DNA from: Bosea vestrisii
Lineage (GTDB): Bacteria; Pseudomonadota; Alphaproteobacteria; Rhizobiales; Beijerinckiaceae
Reading direction: 5' to 3'
Assembly (NCBI RefSeq): GCF_030144325.1
Contig: NZ_CP126307.1
Span: 434,001-498,000 of the forward strand
Length of the DNA stretch: 64,000 nucleotides
Each line of letters opens with the position of its first letter. Within the stretch, counting starts at the first letter, position 1. Both the position numbers and the translations under genes were made by a program. Shown piece by piece: positions 9,130 to 19,158 of the stretch. The notes under the pieces were generated by a model. It was not told where the DNA came from. It searched no databases and worked only from the letters and a program-made list of their open reading frames with translations.

Positions 9130-11289
9130 ATGCGTATTGGCCTGCGGCTACCCATCTGTGTCCTGCTGGCGCTAGGCGCCATTATGGCCACTCTCACCCT
9201 GATCACGTCGCCGGCAGCAGCCCAGCAAAGGCGCTTCGCCTTCGTCATGGGCAACGGCGCCTACCAGAACATAGCCAAGCTGCCGAACGCCTTGAACGAC
9301 GCCAATGCGACGCGGGCCATGCTGCAGGAGGCAGGATTCGACGTCACCGCCGCGACCGATCTCTCGCTCGCAGGCTTGCGCAGCGCCCTCGATGTCTTCG
9401 TCGACAAGGTCAAGCAGGGTGGCACCGGTTCGACCGCGCTCGTCTACTATGCCGGCCATGCCGTCCAGCTCGATGGCGCGAATTACATCCTGCCGACAGA
9501 TGTGCGGCCGGAAACTTCGGGCAATATCCCGAACCAGTCGCTCTCGCTGACCGAGATCCTGCGTAAGCTCGATGCAGCCGGCGCCAGATCGAAGATCGCG
9601 ATCCTCGACGCCTGCCGCAACAATCCCTTCGCCGCGCGCGAACTCTCCCGCGGGCTGGCATTGCAGATGGTCGATGGCGCGAACGAAGGCATTCGCAGCG
9701 AAGCCGGCCTCGCTCGCATCGACTCCAACAGCGGCACCTTCGTCGCCTTCGCGACCTCGCCGGGATCGACCGCAGCCGACGGCACTGGCCCCAACAGCCC
9801 CTTCACCACCGCCTTCTTGCGGGAGGCGCGCGAGCCCGGCCTGCCGGTGGAGCAGGTCTTCCGCCGCATTCGCCTGGCCGTCTACGATGCCACCAGCGGC
9901 GTCCAGATTCCCTGGGACACCTCCTCGCTTATCACCGATGTCAGCTTCTTCCAGCGTCCGCCGGGGGCGCCTCAGGCGCAGCCGGCGATCGCCGGTGCCG
10001 TCCCGCTCGCAACCCGCCCGACAACTGCGGCGCTGCGCTCAATGTCGCCGGCCGACGCCTCTCGCACCGCCATCGCCTGGGATCGCCGCGACATCTATCG
10101 CACCGCGCTCGACACCAACCCCGATGACCAGAGCGCGCTGAGGCTGCACCGCATCCTGTCCCAGCGTACCGAGGAAACTGCCTGGGCTGAGACCGTGCTC
10201 GCCGGCGACGCCGAGTCCCTGAAGCTTTTCGCCCGCCTCTATCCCGGCTCGCAGCATGAGAACGAGGCGCTGCGCCTGGCCGCCACCGCGCCCAGCCGCA
10301 ACCGCGTCCAGGTCGCCCAGACCTGCCCGATCTGTCCGGCCGTGCAGCAGCCACGTGTCCGCCGCGCCGACTATACGCCACGTTCGCCCGGCGGCCCCGG
10401 TGCGCCGCGGCAGCCGCAGAGCGCACCGCCACCCCCACCTCCGATCTATGCCCCGGCCCTGCCGGCCATCCTGCCAGACCAGCCGCGCTGGACCGGCTTC
10501 TATGTCGGCGGCTCGCTTGGCGGCGGGCAGCAGAGCGGGCGTACCACAGTGGAAGGCCCCTTCGGCAGCCCTCTCGCCACACCGGCGACAACCACGACCA
10601 CGACGACCACCACGACGACAGCCACGACGGTCACGAGCCCGATTCCCGGAACGACTATCACGACGACGACAAACACCACGGCCGTCACAGCCCTCGGCGT
10701 GCCAGCGCTCGCTCCCTGGGCGATCAACCCGGCGGCGGTCCCACGCAGCCTAACGCCGGATGGAGCGGGCGCCGTTGGGGGCGCCCAGTTCGGCTTCAAC
10801 TACCAGATCGGCGCAGTCGTGATCGGCGCCGAATCCGATCTTTCCGCCACGCGCCTGGGCGGCTCGCAGAGCGTCTCCGCCAATCCCGGTACGCAATTCA
10901 CCACGCGCTCCAGCAACGAGCTCTCGATGCTGGGCACCGTCCGCGCGCGCGCCGGCGTCGTGCTCGGTGATTTCCTGGTCTACGGCACCGGCGGCTATGC
11001 CTACGGCCTCGTCGAACAGAAGGGCTCGATTTTGCCCGACAATCTGCAAACGACTTCGGCCGCCAGCGGCTCGCGCTCGGGCATCTTCCACGGTTGGGCG
11101 CTGGGTGGCGGCGTCGAGTATGCAATCGCTCCCAGAATGACGATCCGGCTCGATTATACCCATTACGAGCTCGGCCAGAAGCAGATGCTGCTGCAGGACT
11201 TCACCGGGCTGGCGCCGGGCCAATACGCGACCATGCGGATGCGCACGGCAGGCGATATCGTCAAGGCCGGCTTCAATTTCGGCTTCTGA
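9130..11289 (+). CDS. Caspase-family domain fused to an outer-membrane beta-barrel
   Basis: A 719-residue protein read from ATG 9130, chosen because GAGGAGG lies directly upstream and a signal peptide follows (about 1-31, ending PAAAQ). A longer frame opens at 9091. A caspase-like domain follows, with His110 in YYAGH and Cys162 in LDACRNNPF. Residues about 300-400 are helical and end in a CPICP motif. A Pro-rich linker (about 405-445) leads to a C-terminal porin-like beta-barrel starting WTGFYVGGSLGGG near 454 and ending in phenylalanine (NFGF), as outer-membrane proteins do. The barrel part resembles Omp25/Omp31-type proteins. It carries a poly-threonine loop near 485-520. The combination would place a cysteine-protease domain in the periplasm or at the surface, anchored by its own barrel. 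Confidence 0.87.
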   Translation: MRIGLRLPICVLLALGAIMATLTLITSPAAAQQRRFAFVMGNGAYQNIAKLPNALNDANATRAMLQEAGFDVTAATDLSLAGLRSALDVFVDKVKQGGTGSTALVYYAGHAVQLDGANYILPTDVRPETSGNIPNQSLSLTEILRKLDAAGARSKIAILDACRNNPFAARELSRGLALQMVDGANEGIRSEAGLARIDSNSGTFVAFATSPGSTAADGTGPNSPFTTAFLREAREPGLPVEQVFRRIRLAVYDATSGVQIPWDTSSLITDVSFFQRPPGAPQAQPAIAGAVPLATRPTTAALRSMSPADASRTAIAWDRRDIYRTALDTNPDDQSALRLHRILSQRTEETAWAETVLAGDAESLKLFARLYPGSQHENEALRLAATAPSRNRVQVAQTCPICPAVQQPRVRRADYTPRSPGGPGAPRQPQSAPPPPPPIYAPALPAILPDQPRWTGFYVGGSLGGGQQSGRTTVEGPFGSPLATPATTTTTTTTTTTATTVTSPIPGTTITTTTNTTAVTALGVPALAPWAINPAAVPRSLTPDGAGAVGGAQFGFNYQIGAVVIGAESDLSATRLGGSQSVSANPGTQFTTRSSNELSMLGTVRARAGVVLGDFLVYGTGGYAYGLVEQKGSILPDNLQTTSAASGSRSGIFHGWALGGGVEYAIAPRMTIRLDYTHYELGQKQMLLQDFTGLAPGQYATMRMRTAGDIVKAGFNFGF

Positions 11290-11308
11290 CGGACATCACG
11301 ACAACGAA

Positions 11309-11336
11309 AAAAGGCCGCTGCATCGCAGCGGCCTTT
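11309..11336. terminator. Bidirectional intrinsic terminator
   Basis: An 8-base perfect stem, GGCCGCTG (11313-11320) and CAGCGGCC (11326-11333), with a 5-base loop. It is preceded by a run of A and followed by TTT, so it can act on both strands. It lies between the convergent caspase-barrel gene and the sufT end of the suf operon. Confidence 0.85.
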
Positions 11337-11367
11337 CCTGTTTGCGAAAATGGTGAAGCTTCCGCGC

Positions 11368-11751
11368 TCACCACATGTCGAGCGCGACCCTGGCCTCGTC
11401 CGACATGCGCGACTGGTCCCAGGGCGGATCGAAGGTCATGTTGACGGTCACGCCCGAGATACCCGGCACGGCGCCGACCGCGTTCTCGACCCAGCCCGGC
11501 ATCTCGCCAGCGACCGGGCAGCCCGGCGCGGTCAGCGTCATGTCGATCGCGACCTGCCGGTCGTCGGCGATGTCGACGCGATAGATCAGGCCGAGCTCGT
11601 AGATGTCGGACGGGATCTCCGGATCGTAGACGGTCTTCAGCGCCGCGACGATGTCGTCGGTCAGCCGGTCGATCTCCTCCGGCGGCAGGCCCGAGCTCGC
11701 GCCCATGGTCGGCGCGTTCGGCTTGAAGTCTTCAACAACGGTCTCGGTCAT
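11368..11751 (-). CDS. sufT: SUF-associated MIP18/DUF59 protein SufT
   Basis: A 127-residue protein read from ATG at 11751 (MTETVVEDF), because a GGAAG ribosome site lies upstream and the longer frame to 11916 overlaps sufS with unlikely sequence. The core YDPEIPSDIYELGLIY and the TAPGCPVAGEMPGW segment, with its conserved cysteine, are typical of the DUF59/MIP18 family. In the alphaproteobacterial suf operon this protein (SufT) helps Fe-S cluster maturation or transfer. It is the last gene of the operon, 32 bases after sufS, and is closed by a terminator. Confidence 0.9.
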   Translation of the reverse strand: MTETVVEDFKPNAPTMGASSGLPPEEIDRLTDDIVAALKTVYDPEIPSDIYELGLIYRVDIADDRQVAIDMTLTAPGCPVAGEMPGWVENAVGAVPGISGVTVNMTFDPPWDQSRMSDEARVALDMW

Positions 11752-11783
11752 CGCTAAACTTCCGGTCGGCACGAGGCGGAGCG

Positions 11784-13022
11784 TCACGAGAACAGCTCTT
11801 CCGCCTTGCGCAGGGCTTCCACCAATATATCGACTTCCTCCAGCGTATTGTAGAGGCCGAAGGACGCACGGCAGGTCGAGGTCACGCCATAGCGGGCCAG
11901 CAGCGGCATGGCGCAATGCGTGCCGGCCCTGACCGCGACGCCGGCCCGGTCGATCACCGTCGCGACGTCATGGGCATGGGCGCCGGCGAGCTCGAAGGCG
12001 ATGATCGCGCCCTTCTCCCTAGCCTTGCCGAAGATGCGGATCGAATTCATTTCGCCGAGCCGCTGCATGGCATAGGCGTTGAGTCTGGCCTCATGCGCCG
12101 CGATGTTCTCGCGCCCGAGCGCCATCATGTAGTCGAGCGCCGCACCCAGGCCGACCGCCTCGACGATCGCGGGAGTACCGGCCTCGAAGCGGTGCGGCGG
12201 ATCGTTATAGGTGATCGCATCCTCGCTGACCGTCGCGATCATCTCGCCGCCGCCCTCGTAAGGCGGCAGCTTCTCGAGCCATTCGCGCTTGCCCCAGAGG
12301 ATGCCGGAGCCGGTCGGCCCATAGGTTTTGTGACCGGTGAAGGCGTAGAAATCGCAGCCCAGGGCCTGGACGTCGACCGGCAGATGCACGGCGCTTTGCG
12401 AGCCATCGACGACCAGCGGGATGCGATAGGCCTGGCAGATCTTCGCGACCTCGGCGATCGGGACGATGGTGCCGATCGCGTTCGACATATGCGTCAGCGC
12501 CACCACCTTGGTGCGTGGCGTGATCAGCTTCTCGAACTCCTCGATGAGGAAATTGCCATCCTCGTCGACCGGCGCCCATTTGATCACGGCGCCATAGCGC
12601 TCGCGCCAATAGTGCCAGGGCACGATGTTGGAATGGTGCTCCAGGATCGAGAGGATGATCTCGTCGCCGTCCTGGATCTTGAGATACTGGCCGAGCGAGG
12701 AGGCAACCGTGTTCAGCGCCCCGGTCGAGGAGCGGGTGAATAGCACCTCCTCGGTATGGGCGGCGTTGAGGAAGCGCCGGGCGCTCTCACGGGCCGCCTC
12801 ATAGGCTTCGGTCGAGGCGTTGGCGAGGTAATGCAGGCCGCGATGGACGTTGGCATAGTCCTCGCGCATCAGCCGCGTCATCGCCTCGATCACCGCTTCC
12901 GGCTTCTGCGCTGAGGCGGCGTTGTCGAGATAGACCAGCGGCTTGCCGTAGACCTCGCGCGAGAGGATCGCGAAGTCCTTGCGGATCGTCTCGACGTCGT
13001 AGGGCTTCGCGATCGCGTTCAT
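11784..13022 (-). CDS. sufS: Cysteine desulfurase SufS
   Basis: A 412-residue PLP enzyme that mobilises sulfur from L-cysteine for Fe-S assembly. The start is placed at ATG 13022 (MNAIAKPYD), two bases beyond the tautomerase stop, because the upstream extension is the tautomerase reading region. Family landmarks are the YLDNAASAQKP N-terminal segment, the PLP lysine in FTGHKTYGPTG, and the catalytic cysteine in GTHCAMPL, which sits in a type II desulfurase loop. The length is normal for SufS. It is the second desulfurase in this operon; the first gene is a NifS-like type. Confidence 0.95.
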   Translation of the reverse strand: MNAIAKPYDVETIRKDFAILSREVYGKPLVYLDNAASAQKPEAVIEAMTRLMREDYANVHRGLHYLANASTEAYEAARESARRFLNAAHTEEVLFTRSSTGALNTVASSLGQYLKIQDGDEIILSILEHHSNIVPWHYWRERYGAVIKWAPVDEDGNFLIEEFEKLITPRTKVVALTHMSNAIGTIVPIAEVAKICQAYRIPLVVDGSQSAVHLPVDVQALGCDFYAFTGHKTYGPTGSGILWGKREWLEKLPPYEGGGEMIATVSEDAITYNDPPHRFEAGTPAIVEAVGLGAALDYMMALGRENIAAHEARLNAYAMQRLGEMNSIRIFGKAREKGAIIAFELAGAHAHDVATVIDRAGVAVRAGTHCAMPLLARYGVTSTCRASFGLYNTLEEVDILVEALRKAEELFS

Positions 13023-13023
13023 C

Positions 13024-13234
13024 TCAGGCCTTTCCGGAAGGCTGGGCGGGCCGGTCAGCGACGAGCGTGCCGGCATGCCCCCAATCCTCGCGCTCGATCT
13101 CCTGGATCACGATATGGGTATTCTGCGGGTTCTTGCCGAGCACGCGCGCGAGCGTCTGCGTGAACTCCTTGACGATCTCGGCCTTCTGCTCGCGCGTCGC
13201 GCCCCTTGGTGATCTGCAGGTTGACGTAAGGCAT
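13024..13234 (-). pseudogene. 4-oxalocrotonate tautomerase-family protein, single-base frameshift
   Basis: The start codon at 13234 overlaps the sufD stop (ATGA). The first residues, MPYVNLQITKG, carry the Pro-2 that becomes the catalytic N-terminal proline of 4-oxalocrotonate tautomerases. The frame breaks at a GGGG run (plus-strand CCCC, 13202-13205). Removing one G restores a 69-residue protein ending PAQPSGKA with its TGA at 13026-13024, two bases before sufS. The span is 211 bases, exactly one more than a whole number of codons. The rest of the frame is clean and family-like (EIVKEFTQTLARVLGKNP). The break is therefore probably a sequencing error or a very recent mutation. The function inside a suf operon is unclear. 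Confidence 0.85.
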
Positions 13235-14583
13235 CAGACAGCTCCGGGCTTGGGGGCACCATCGCGCTGGCCGAGCCAGCAGTCGATCTCGCGGCCGACG
13301 ATCTCGCGAACACCCTCGTCGCCGACCATGTCCGAGACCTCGCCGACGAAGGCGGCGAGCACCAGCGCCTCGGCCTGCGGCCGCGGCAGGCCGCGAGCCA
13401 TCAGGTAGAAGAGCTGATCGCTGTCCATCTGCGCCACGGTCGCGCCGTGGCCGCAGACCACGTCGTCGGCGAAGATCTCGAGCTCCGGCTTGTTGAACAT
13501 GGTCGCGCCATCGTTCAGCAGCAGCGCATGGCTCTTCATGCTGCCGTCGACCTTCTGCGAATGCTGGCGGACGATGACCTTGCCCTGGAAGACGCCGGTG
13601 CCCTCGCCTTCGATGATGGTCTTGAACAGCTCGCGGCTCTCGCCATGAGCCGCCGCGTGGTCCATCACCAGCGTGACATCGGAATGCTCCTGCTTGCGCA
13701 AGAGGTTGATGCCGCGCAGCGCCGCACGGGTATGCTCGCCGCCATAGCGCAGGAAGCTCTGCTGGCGCAGCACGCCGCAATTCACCGCAACCGCGACCGA
13801 GTCGAACGAGACATGCGCGCCGAGCTCGGCGAGCAGCGACTGCACCTGCACGGTCTCGGCGCGCTGGCGGGTGACCATGCGCACATGCTCGACCTCGGCG
13901 CCGTCGCCGATGACGAAGGCGGTCGCGTGGTTGATCTGCACCGGCGCCGGGCCAACGTTCTCGTGCAGCTCGACGATCGTGACCTTGGCGCCGGCTCCGA
14001 TCTTGACCAGCGAGCGCGAGACAATTGACGCCTCGCTCTCGCCGGAGCCGAGGGCTAGCAGCACCAGCGGCTGGTCGAGCTCCGTGCCATCAGCGATCTC
14101 GATCACGACACCGTCCTGAGCGAAGGCGGAATTGAGCATCAGGGCGCCGTCGTCGCGCGCCACCTCCGGCACGGCGAAGGCGGCCGCGATCTCATCCGGC
14201 GCCTCGGTCAGCGCCTCGGCGAGGCTGCGTGCGGTGATGCCGGTGGGCAGGCCTTGCAAGTCGGAATCAGCCGCGCTGAAGATGCCGTCGATGGTGACGA
14301 AGCGCCGGCCGGCGATGGTCTGCAGCGCCAGCCGGTCGGTGATCGCCTGCGGCCGTGCCGGGCGACGCGCCAAAGGCATCGCCTCCCGAACCAGGTTGCG
14401 CAGGTCGGTATAGCGCCAGGATTCGAGCCGACGATGCGGCAGGCCCTTGGTTTCGAACCCGGCGAAGGCATCCTCGCGCAGCTTGCGCATCGCGCCGGCG
14501 CCCGGCAGCTCAGCCTTGATGTTGGCGAACTGCTCGGCGAGCTGCTGCTCGGCTGCGGTCTTGAGCGGGGTGATGAGCGCCAT
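13234..14583 (-). CDS. sufD: Fe-S cluster assembly protein SufD
   Basis: A 449-residue protein of the SufB/SufD beta-helix family. The start is the ATG at 14583 (MALITPLK), which overlaps the sufC stop as TAATG. The longer frame to 14832 is sufC sequence in another register. The N-terminal helical part includes GLPHRRLESWRYTDLR, typical of SufD. The C-terminal helix region contains SHALLLNDGATMFNKPELEIFADDVVCGHGAT, of which the HGAT block is strongly conserved. In the cell it forms the SufBC2D scaffold on which clusters are built. The stop overlaps the tautomerase start, so translation is coupled along the operon. Confidence 0.95.
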   Translation of the reverse strand: MALITPLKTAAEQQLAEQFANIKAELPGAGAMRKLREDAFAGFETKGLPHRRLESWRYTDLRNLVREAMPLARRPARPQAITDRLALQTIAGRRFVTIDGIFSAADSDLQGLPTGITARSLAEALTEAPDEIAAAFAVPEVARDDGALMLNSAFAQDGVVIEIADGTELDQPLVLLALGSGESEASIVSRSLVKIGAGAKVTIVELHENVGPAPVQINHATAFVIGDGAEVEHVRMVTRQRAETVQVQSLLAELGAHVSFDSVAVAVNCGVLRQQSFLRYGGEHTRAALRGINLLRKQEHSDVTLVMDHAAAHGESRELFKTIIEGEGTGVFQGKVIVRQHSQKVDGSMKSHALLLNDGATMFNKPELEIFADDVVCGHGATVAQMDSDQLFYLMARGLPRPQAEALVLAAFVGEVSDMVGDEGVREIVGREIDCWLGQRDGAPKPGAV

Positions 14584-15335
14584 TACGCGGCCTCGCCATA
14601 GGAGGCATAGCCGCTCTTCTCGAGCTCGAGCGCCAGCTCCTTGCCGCCGGTCCTGACGATCCTGCCCTTCGACATGACGTGCACGGTGTCGGGCACGATA
14701 TGATCGAGCAGGCGCTGATAGTGGGTGATCACCAGGAAGCCGCGGTTCTGGGCCCGCAGGGCGTTCACCCCCTCGGCAACGATGCGCAGCGCATCGATGT
14801 CGAGGCCGGAGTCGGTCTCGTCGAGGATGCACATCGACGGCGACAGCAGCGCCATCTGCAGGATTTCCATGCGCTTCTTCTCGCCCCCGGAGAAACCGAC
14901 ATTGAGCGGCCGGCGCAGCATCTCGCGGTCGATGCCGAGCTTGTCGGCGGCGCCGTTGACCCGCTTGATGAAGTCCGGCGTCAGCAACTCGGCCTCGCCG
15001 CGCGCCTTGCGCTGCGCGTTCATCGCCGCCTTGAGGAAGGTCATGGTGGCGACGCCGGGGATCTCCAGCGGATACTGGAAGGCGAGGAAGATGCCGGCGG
15101 CGGCGCGGGCGTCGGCCTCCATCTCCAGCAGGTTCTCGCCGTTGAGCAGGATCTCGCCATCAAGGACCTCATAGTCCTCCTTGCCGGCGATGACATAGGA
15201 CAGCGTCGACTTGCCGGAGCCGTTCGGCCCCATGATCGCGGCGACCTCGCCGGCGTTCACGGTTAGGTTGAGGCCGTTGAGGATCTGCTTGTCCTCGTCG
15301 GCGATCTTGACGGTGAGATTGCGAATTTCGAGCAT
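14583..15335 (-). CDS. sufC: Fe-S cluster assembly ATPase SufC
   Basis: A 250-residue ABC-type ATPase without membrane spans. The Walker A motif GPNGSGKST lies at about 36-44. The family-specific signature FSGGEKKRMEILQMA precedes the Walker B stretch CILDETDSGLD, and the H-loop is in VITHYQ. The length and motifs are those of SufC, which drives conformational change of the SufBC2D scaffold. A GGAAC ribosome site precedes ATG 15335. The gene is separated from sufB by 113 bases, a longer gap than elsewhere in the operon, in which I see no gene. Confidence 0.96.
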   Translation of the reverse strand: MLEIRNLTVKIADEDKQILNGLNLTVNAGEVAAIMGPNGSGKSTLSYVIAGKEDYEVLDGEILLNGENLLEMEADARAAAGIFLAFQYPLEIPGVATMTFLKAAMNAQRKARGEAELLTPDFIKRVNGAADKLGIDREMLRRPLNVGFSGGEKKRMEILQMALLSPSMCILDETDSGLDIDALRIVAEGVNALRAQNRGFLVITHYQRLLDHIVPDTVHVMSKGRIVRTGGKELALELEKSGYASYGEAA

Positions 15336-15448
15336 CGTTCAGTTCCGATTTCCTGCCGCGTCATGCCCGGCCTTGTGCCGAGCCTCCGCGACGTAAGCGC
15401 TTCAAAGAAAAGGCGTGGAGGGTCGGGACAGGCCCGACACTGACCGGC

Positions 15449-16921
<1,473 letters not shown>

Positions 16922-16981
16922 CTCTACTCTCCTGTCGCGGGTTCAAGGCCCGCCGGTTCGGTCTTGCTCTTGCGGAAGGCC

Positions 16982-18187
16982 TCAGGCGGCTGCCTGAACC
17001 TTCCGGTTCGGGTTCGCGGTCAGCGCCTTCGCATAGGCCGCGATGAATTGGTCGATGTCTGCCTCGCAGGTGGTCCATCCGAGCGAGGCGCGCAAGGCCC
17101 CTTCGCTCATGACAGGGTCAACACCCATGGCTGTCAGGACGTGCGAGCGCCTGACCTTGCCGGACGAGCAGGCCGAGCCCGAGGACAGGGCGACGCCGGA
17201 AAGATCGAGCATGATCAGCGCCGTCTCGGCCTTGATGCCGGGCGTCGCGAAGGCGGAGGTGTTGGGCAGGCGCGAAGCCCTGGCACCGAAGATCGCCGTA
17301 TCGGGCGCGAGCGCCATGAGCCGCGTCTCCAACTGGTCGCGCAGCGCAGCCAGCCGGGTCGCCTCGGTGGCAAGCGCCTTGCCCGCCTCTTCCGCTGCAA
17401 CGCCGAAGCCGACGATGCCCGGCAGGTTCTCGGTGCCGGCGCGCCAGCCGCGTTCCTGGCCACCGCCGCGCAGGGGCTTGTCGGCGAGTTCGAGCGCTCC
17501 GGTCCGGAAGACGATCGCACCGATGCCCTTGGGGCCGCCGATCTTGTGGGCCGACAATGTCAGAGCATCGAGGCCCAAGGCATTGATATCGATCGCGATC
17601 TTGCCGGCGGCCTGGACGGCGTCGGAATGCACGAGCGCGCTATAGTGCCTGGCGATGGTGACGATCTCGGCGATCGGCTGCAACACGCCCGTTTCGTTGT
17701 TTGCAAGGTGCACCGATATCAGTGCGCGCTCATCCGGCTGCTCTGCCGCAAACCTCGAAAGCCGCTCATCGAGCCAGCCGAGATCGACGAGCCCCTCACT
17801 ATCAACAGGGATCACTTCAGCCTGATCCGCAGGGAAGCGATGACCGTCGCGCACGCAAGGGTGCTCGCTGACGCTGTGCAACAGCAGCGTCACCGGCGCC
17901 CGCACGCAATCGCGCGCGCCACTGCAATCGCTGAGGCCCGGCGACAGGATCGTCGCATTGGCCTCGGTGCCGCCACTGGTGAAGACGACATTGCTCGCCT
18001 TGGCGCCGACGAGCGACGCAACCTGCTGGCGCGCCTGCTCGATAGCACCGCGAGCCGCCCGGCCCTCATTATGGACGGAGGACGGATTGCCCGGCATCTG
18101 CAAGGCCCGCAGCATCGCCTCCGCCACAGCCGGCCGCACCGGCGTCGTGGCGTTGTGGTCGAGATAGCTGCGGGTCGTCGCAAACAC
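16982..18187 (-). CDS. NifS/IscS-like cysteine desulfurase, first gene of the suf operon
   Basis: A 401-residue class V aminotransferase-fold enzyme read from GTG 18187. The longer frame to 18322 adds a low-complexity Arg/Ala stretch with no family similarity. Landmarks: YLDHNATTPVRPAV at the N-terminus, TSGGTEANATIL, the NNETGVLQP loop, the PLP lysine in SAHKIGGPKG and the catalytic cysteine in SGSACSSGKV, which makes it a type I (NifS/IscS) desulfurase. In several Hyphomicrobiales a desulfurase of this type heads the suf operon (named sufS2 or nifS). It lies 60 bases before sufB and downstream of an Irr-box-like palindrome. The exact start is uncertain. Confidence 0.9.
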   Translation of the reverse strand: MFATTRSYLDHNATTPVRPAVAEAMLRALQMPGNPSSVHNEGRAARGAIEQARQQVASLVGAKASNVVFTSGGTEANATILSPGLSDCSGARDCVRAPVTLLLHSVSEHPCVRDGHRFPADQAEVIPVDSEGLVDLGWLDERLSRFAAEQPDERALISVHLANNETGVLQPIAEIVTIARHYSALVHSDAVQAAGKIAIDINALGLDALTLSAHKIGGPKGIGAIVFRTGALELADKPLRGGGQERGWRAGTENLPGIVGFGVAAEEAGKALATEATRLAALRDQLETRLMALAPDTAIFGARASRLPNTSAFATPGIKAETALIMLDLSGVALSSGSACSSGKVRRSHVLTAMGVDPVMSEGALRASLGWTTCEADIDQFIAAYAKALTANPNRKVQAAA

Positions 18188-18343
18188 CTGCGCTTTTGCT
18201 CCGCTCCGGAGGGCTTGCCCGAAGACGCGGCACGAAATGCTTGAAATCGCACCCCTGCGCCGTGCTATAGCCGCCCGTCCGAGCCGCGATGGACCGGAAC
18301 CGCAAGCAGCTCTCGCTCGCATGTTCCAGTTCTGTTCACGGCT

Positions 18344-18360
18344 GTTAGAACCATTCTAAG
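18344..18360. promoter_or_regulatory. Irr-box / iron control element (ICE)-like palindrome
   Basis: The site reads GTTAGAA-CCA-TTCTAAG, with perfect 6-base arms TTAGAA/TTCTAA. It differs from the rhizobial iron control element TTTAGAA-N3-TTCTAAA recognised by Irr only at the outermost pair. It lies 157 bases upstream of the NifS-like start and 117 bases upstream of the hydrolase ATG on the other strand. Iron-responsive control of suf genes by Irr and RirA is known in Hyphomicrobiales, so the suf operon is the likely target. Confidence 0.7.
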
Positions 18361-18476
18361 CGCTTCATGTAGGGCGCGAGCGGCGGGGCCGTCAAGGGTG
18401 AGCAGGCTTTTCAGCGGCAGAAACGCCGCTTTTCAGCCGGCCGCCCGCGTGCCTCACCCGAAAAAGGCGAGATGCG

Positions 18477-19148
18477 ATGCCAGAGGTGATTTTCAACGGA
18501 CCGGCCGGCCGGATCGAGGGCCGGTACCAGCCCGCCAAGAAGCGTGGCGCGCCGCTGGCGATCATCCTGCACCCGCACCCGCAATTCGGCGGGACGATGA
18601 ACAACCAGATCGTCTATAACCTGTTCTACACCTTCGTGAATCGCGGCTTCTCGGCCCTGCGCTTCAATTTCCGCGGCGTCGGCCGCAGCCAGGGCCAGTT
18701 CGACCACGGCGCCGGCGAGCTCTCGGATGCCGCAGCTGCGCTTGACTGGATGCAGGCGCTGAACCCGGAGGCCAAGAGCTGCTGGATCACCGGCGTCTCC
18801 TTCGGCGCATGGATCGGCATGCAGCTTCTGATGCGCCGTCCCGAGATCGAAGGCTTCATGTCGATCGCGGCGATGGCGAACCGCTACGACTTCTCCTTCC
18901 TCGCTCCCTGCCCCTCGTCGGGCCTGTTCGTGCACGGTTCGGAAGATCGCGTCGCGCCGGTCAAGGAGGTCATGGCTGTGATCGAGAAGGTGAAGACCCA
19001 GAAGGGCATCCAGATCGAGCACGCCGTGGTCGAAGGCGCCAACCACTTCTTCGACGGCCGCGTCGACCAGCTGATGGAACAGGTCAGCGCCTATCTCGAC
19101 CGCAAGGTCGGCCCCGAGATCCTCAAGAGCGAGCAGGAAAAGGTCTGA
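18477..19148 (+). CDS. Alpha/beta hydrolase, dienelactone-hydrolase-like
   Basis: A 223-residue cytosolic alpha/beta hydrolase. The nucleophile elbow is GVSFGAW (G-x-S-x-G), the acid is probably the Asp in GSEDRVAP, and the histidine is in EGANHFF, giving a complete catalytic triad in the right order. The early LAIILHPHPQFGGTMNN segment is typical of the COG2945-type small hydrolases found across alphaproteobacteria. The substrate is unknown. The preceding 289-base gap (18188-18476) holds the Irr-type palindrome but no gene. It ends 10 bases from a convergent LysR gene. Confidence 0.85.
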   Translation: MPEVIFNGPAGRIEGRYQPAKKRGAPLAIILHPHPQFGGTMNNQIVYNLFYTFVNRGFSALRFNFRGVGRSQGQFDHGAGELSDAAAALDWMQALNPEAKSCWITGVSFGAWIGMQLLMRRPEIEGFMSIAAMANRYDFSFLAPCPSSGLFVHGSEDRVAPVKEVMAVIEKVKTQKGIQIEHAVVEGANHFFDGRVDQLMEQVSAYLDRKVGPEILKSEQEKV

Positions 19149-19158
19149 GCCGCCTGGC

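Noticed and set aside
10039..10257. Minus-strand 72-residue frame inside the caspase-barrel gene
   Set aside because: It lies wholly within a well-supported gene and shows the composition of an antisense shadow in GC-rich DNA.
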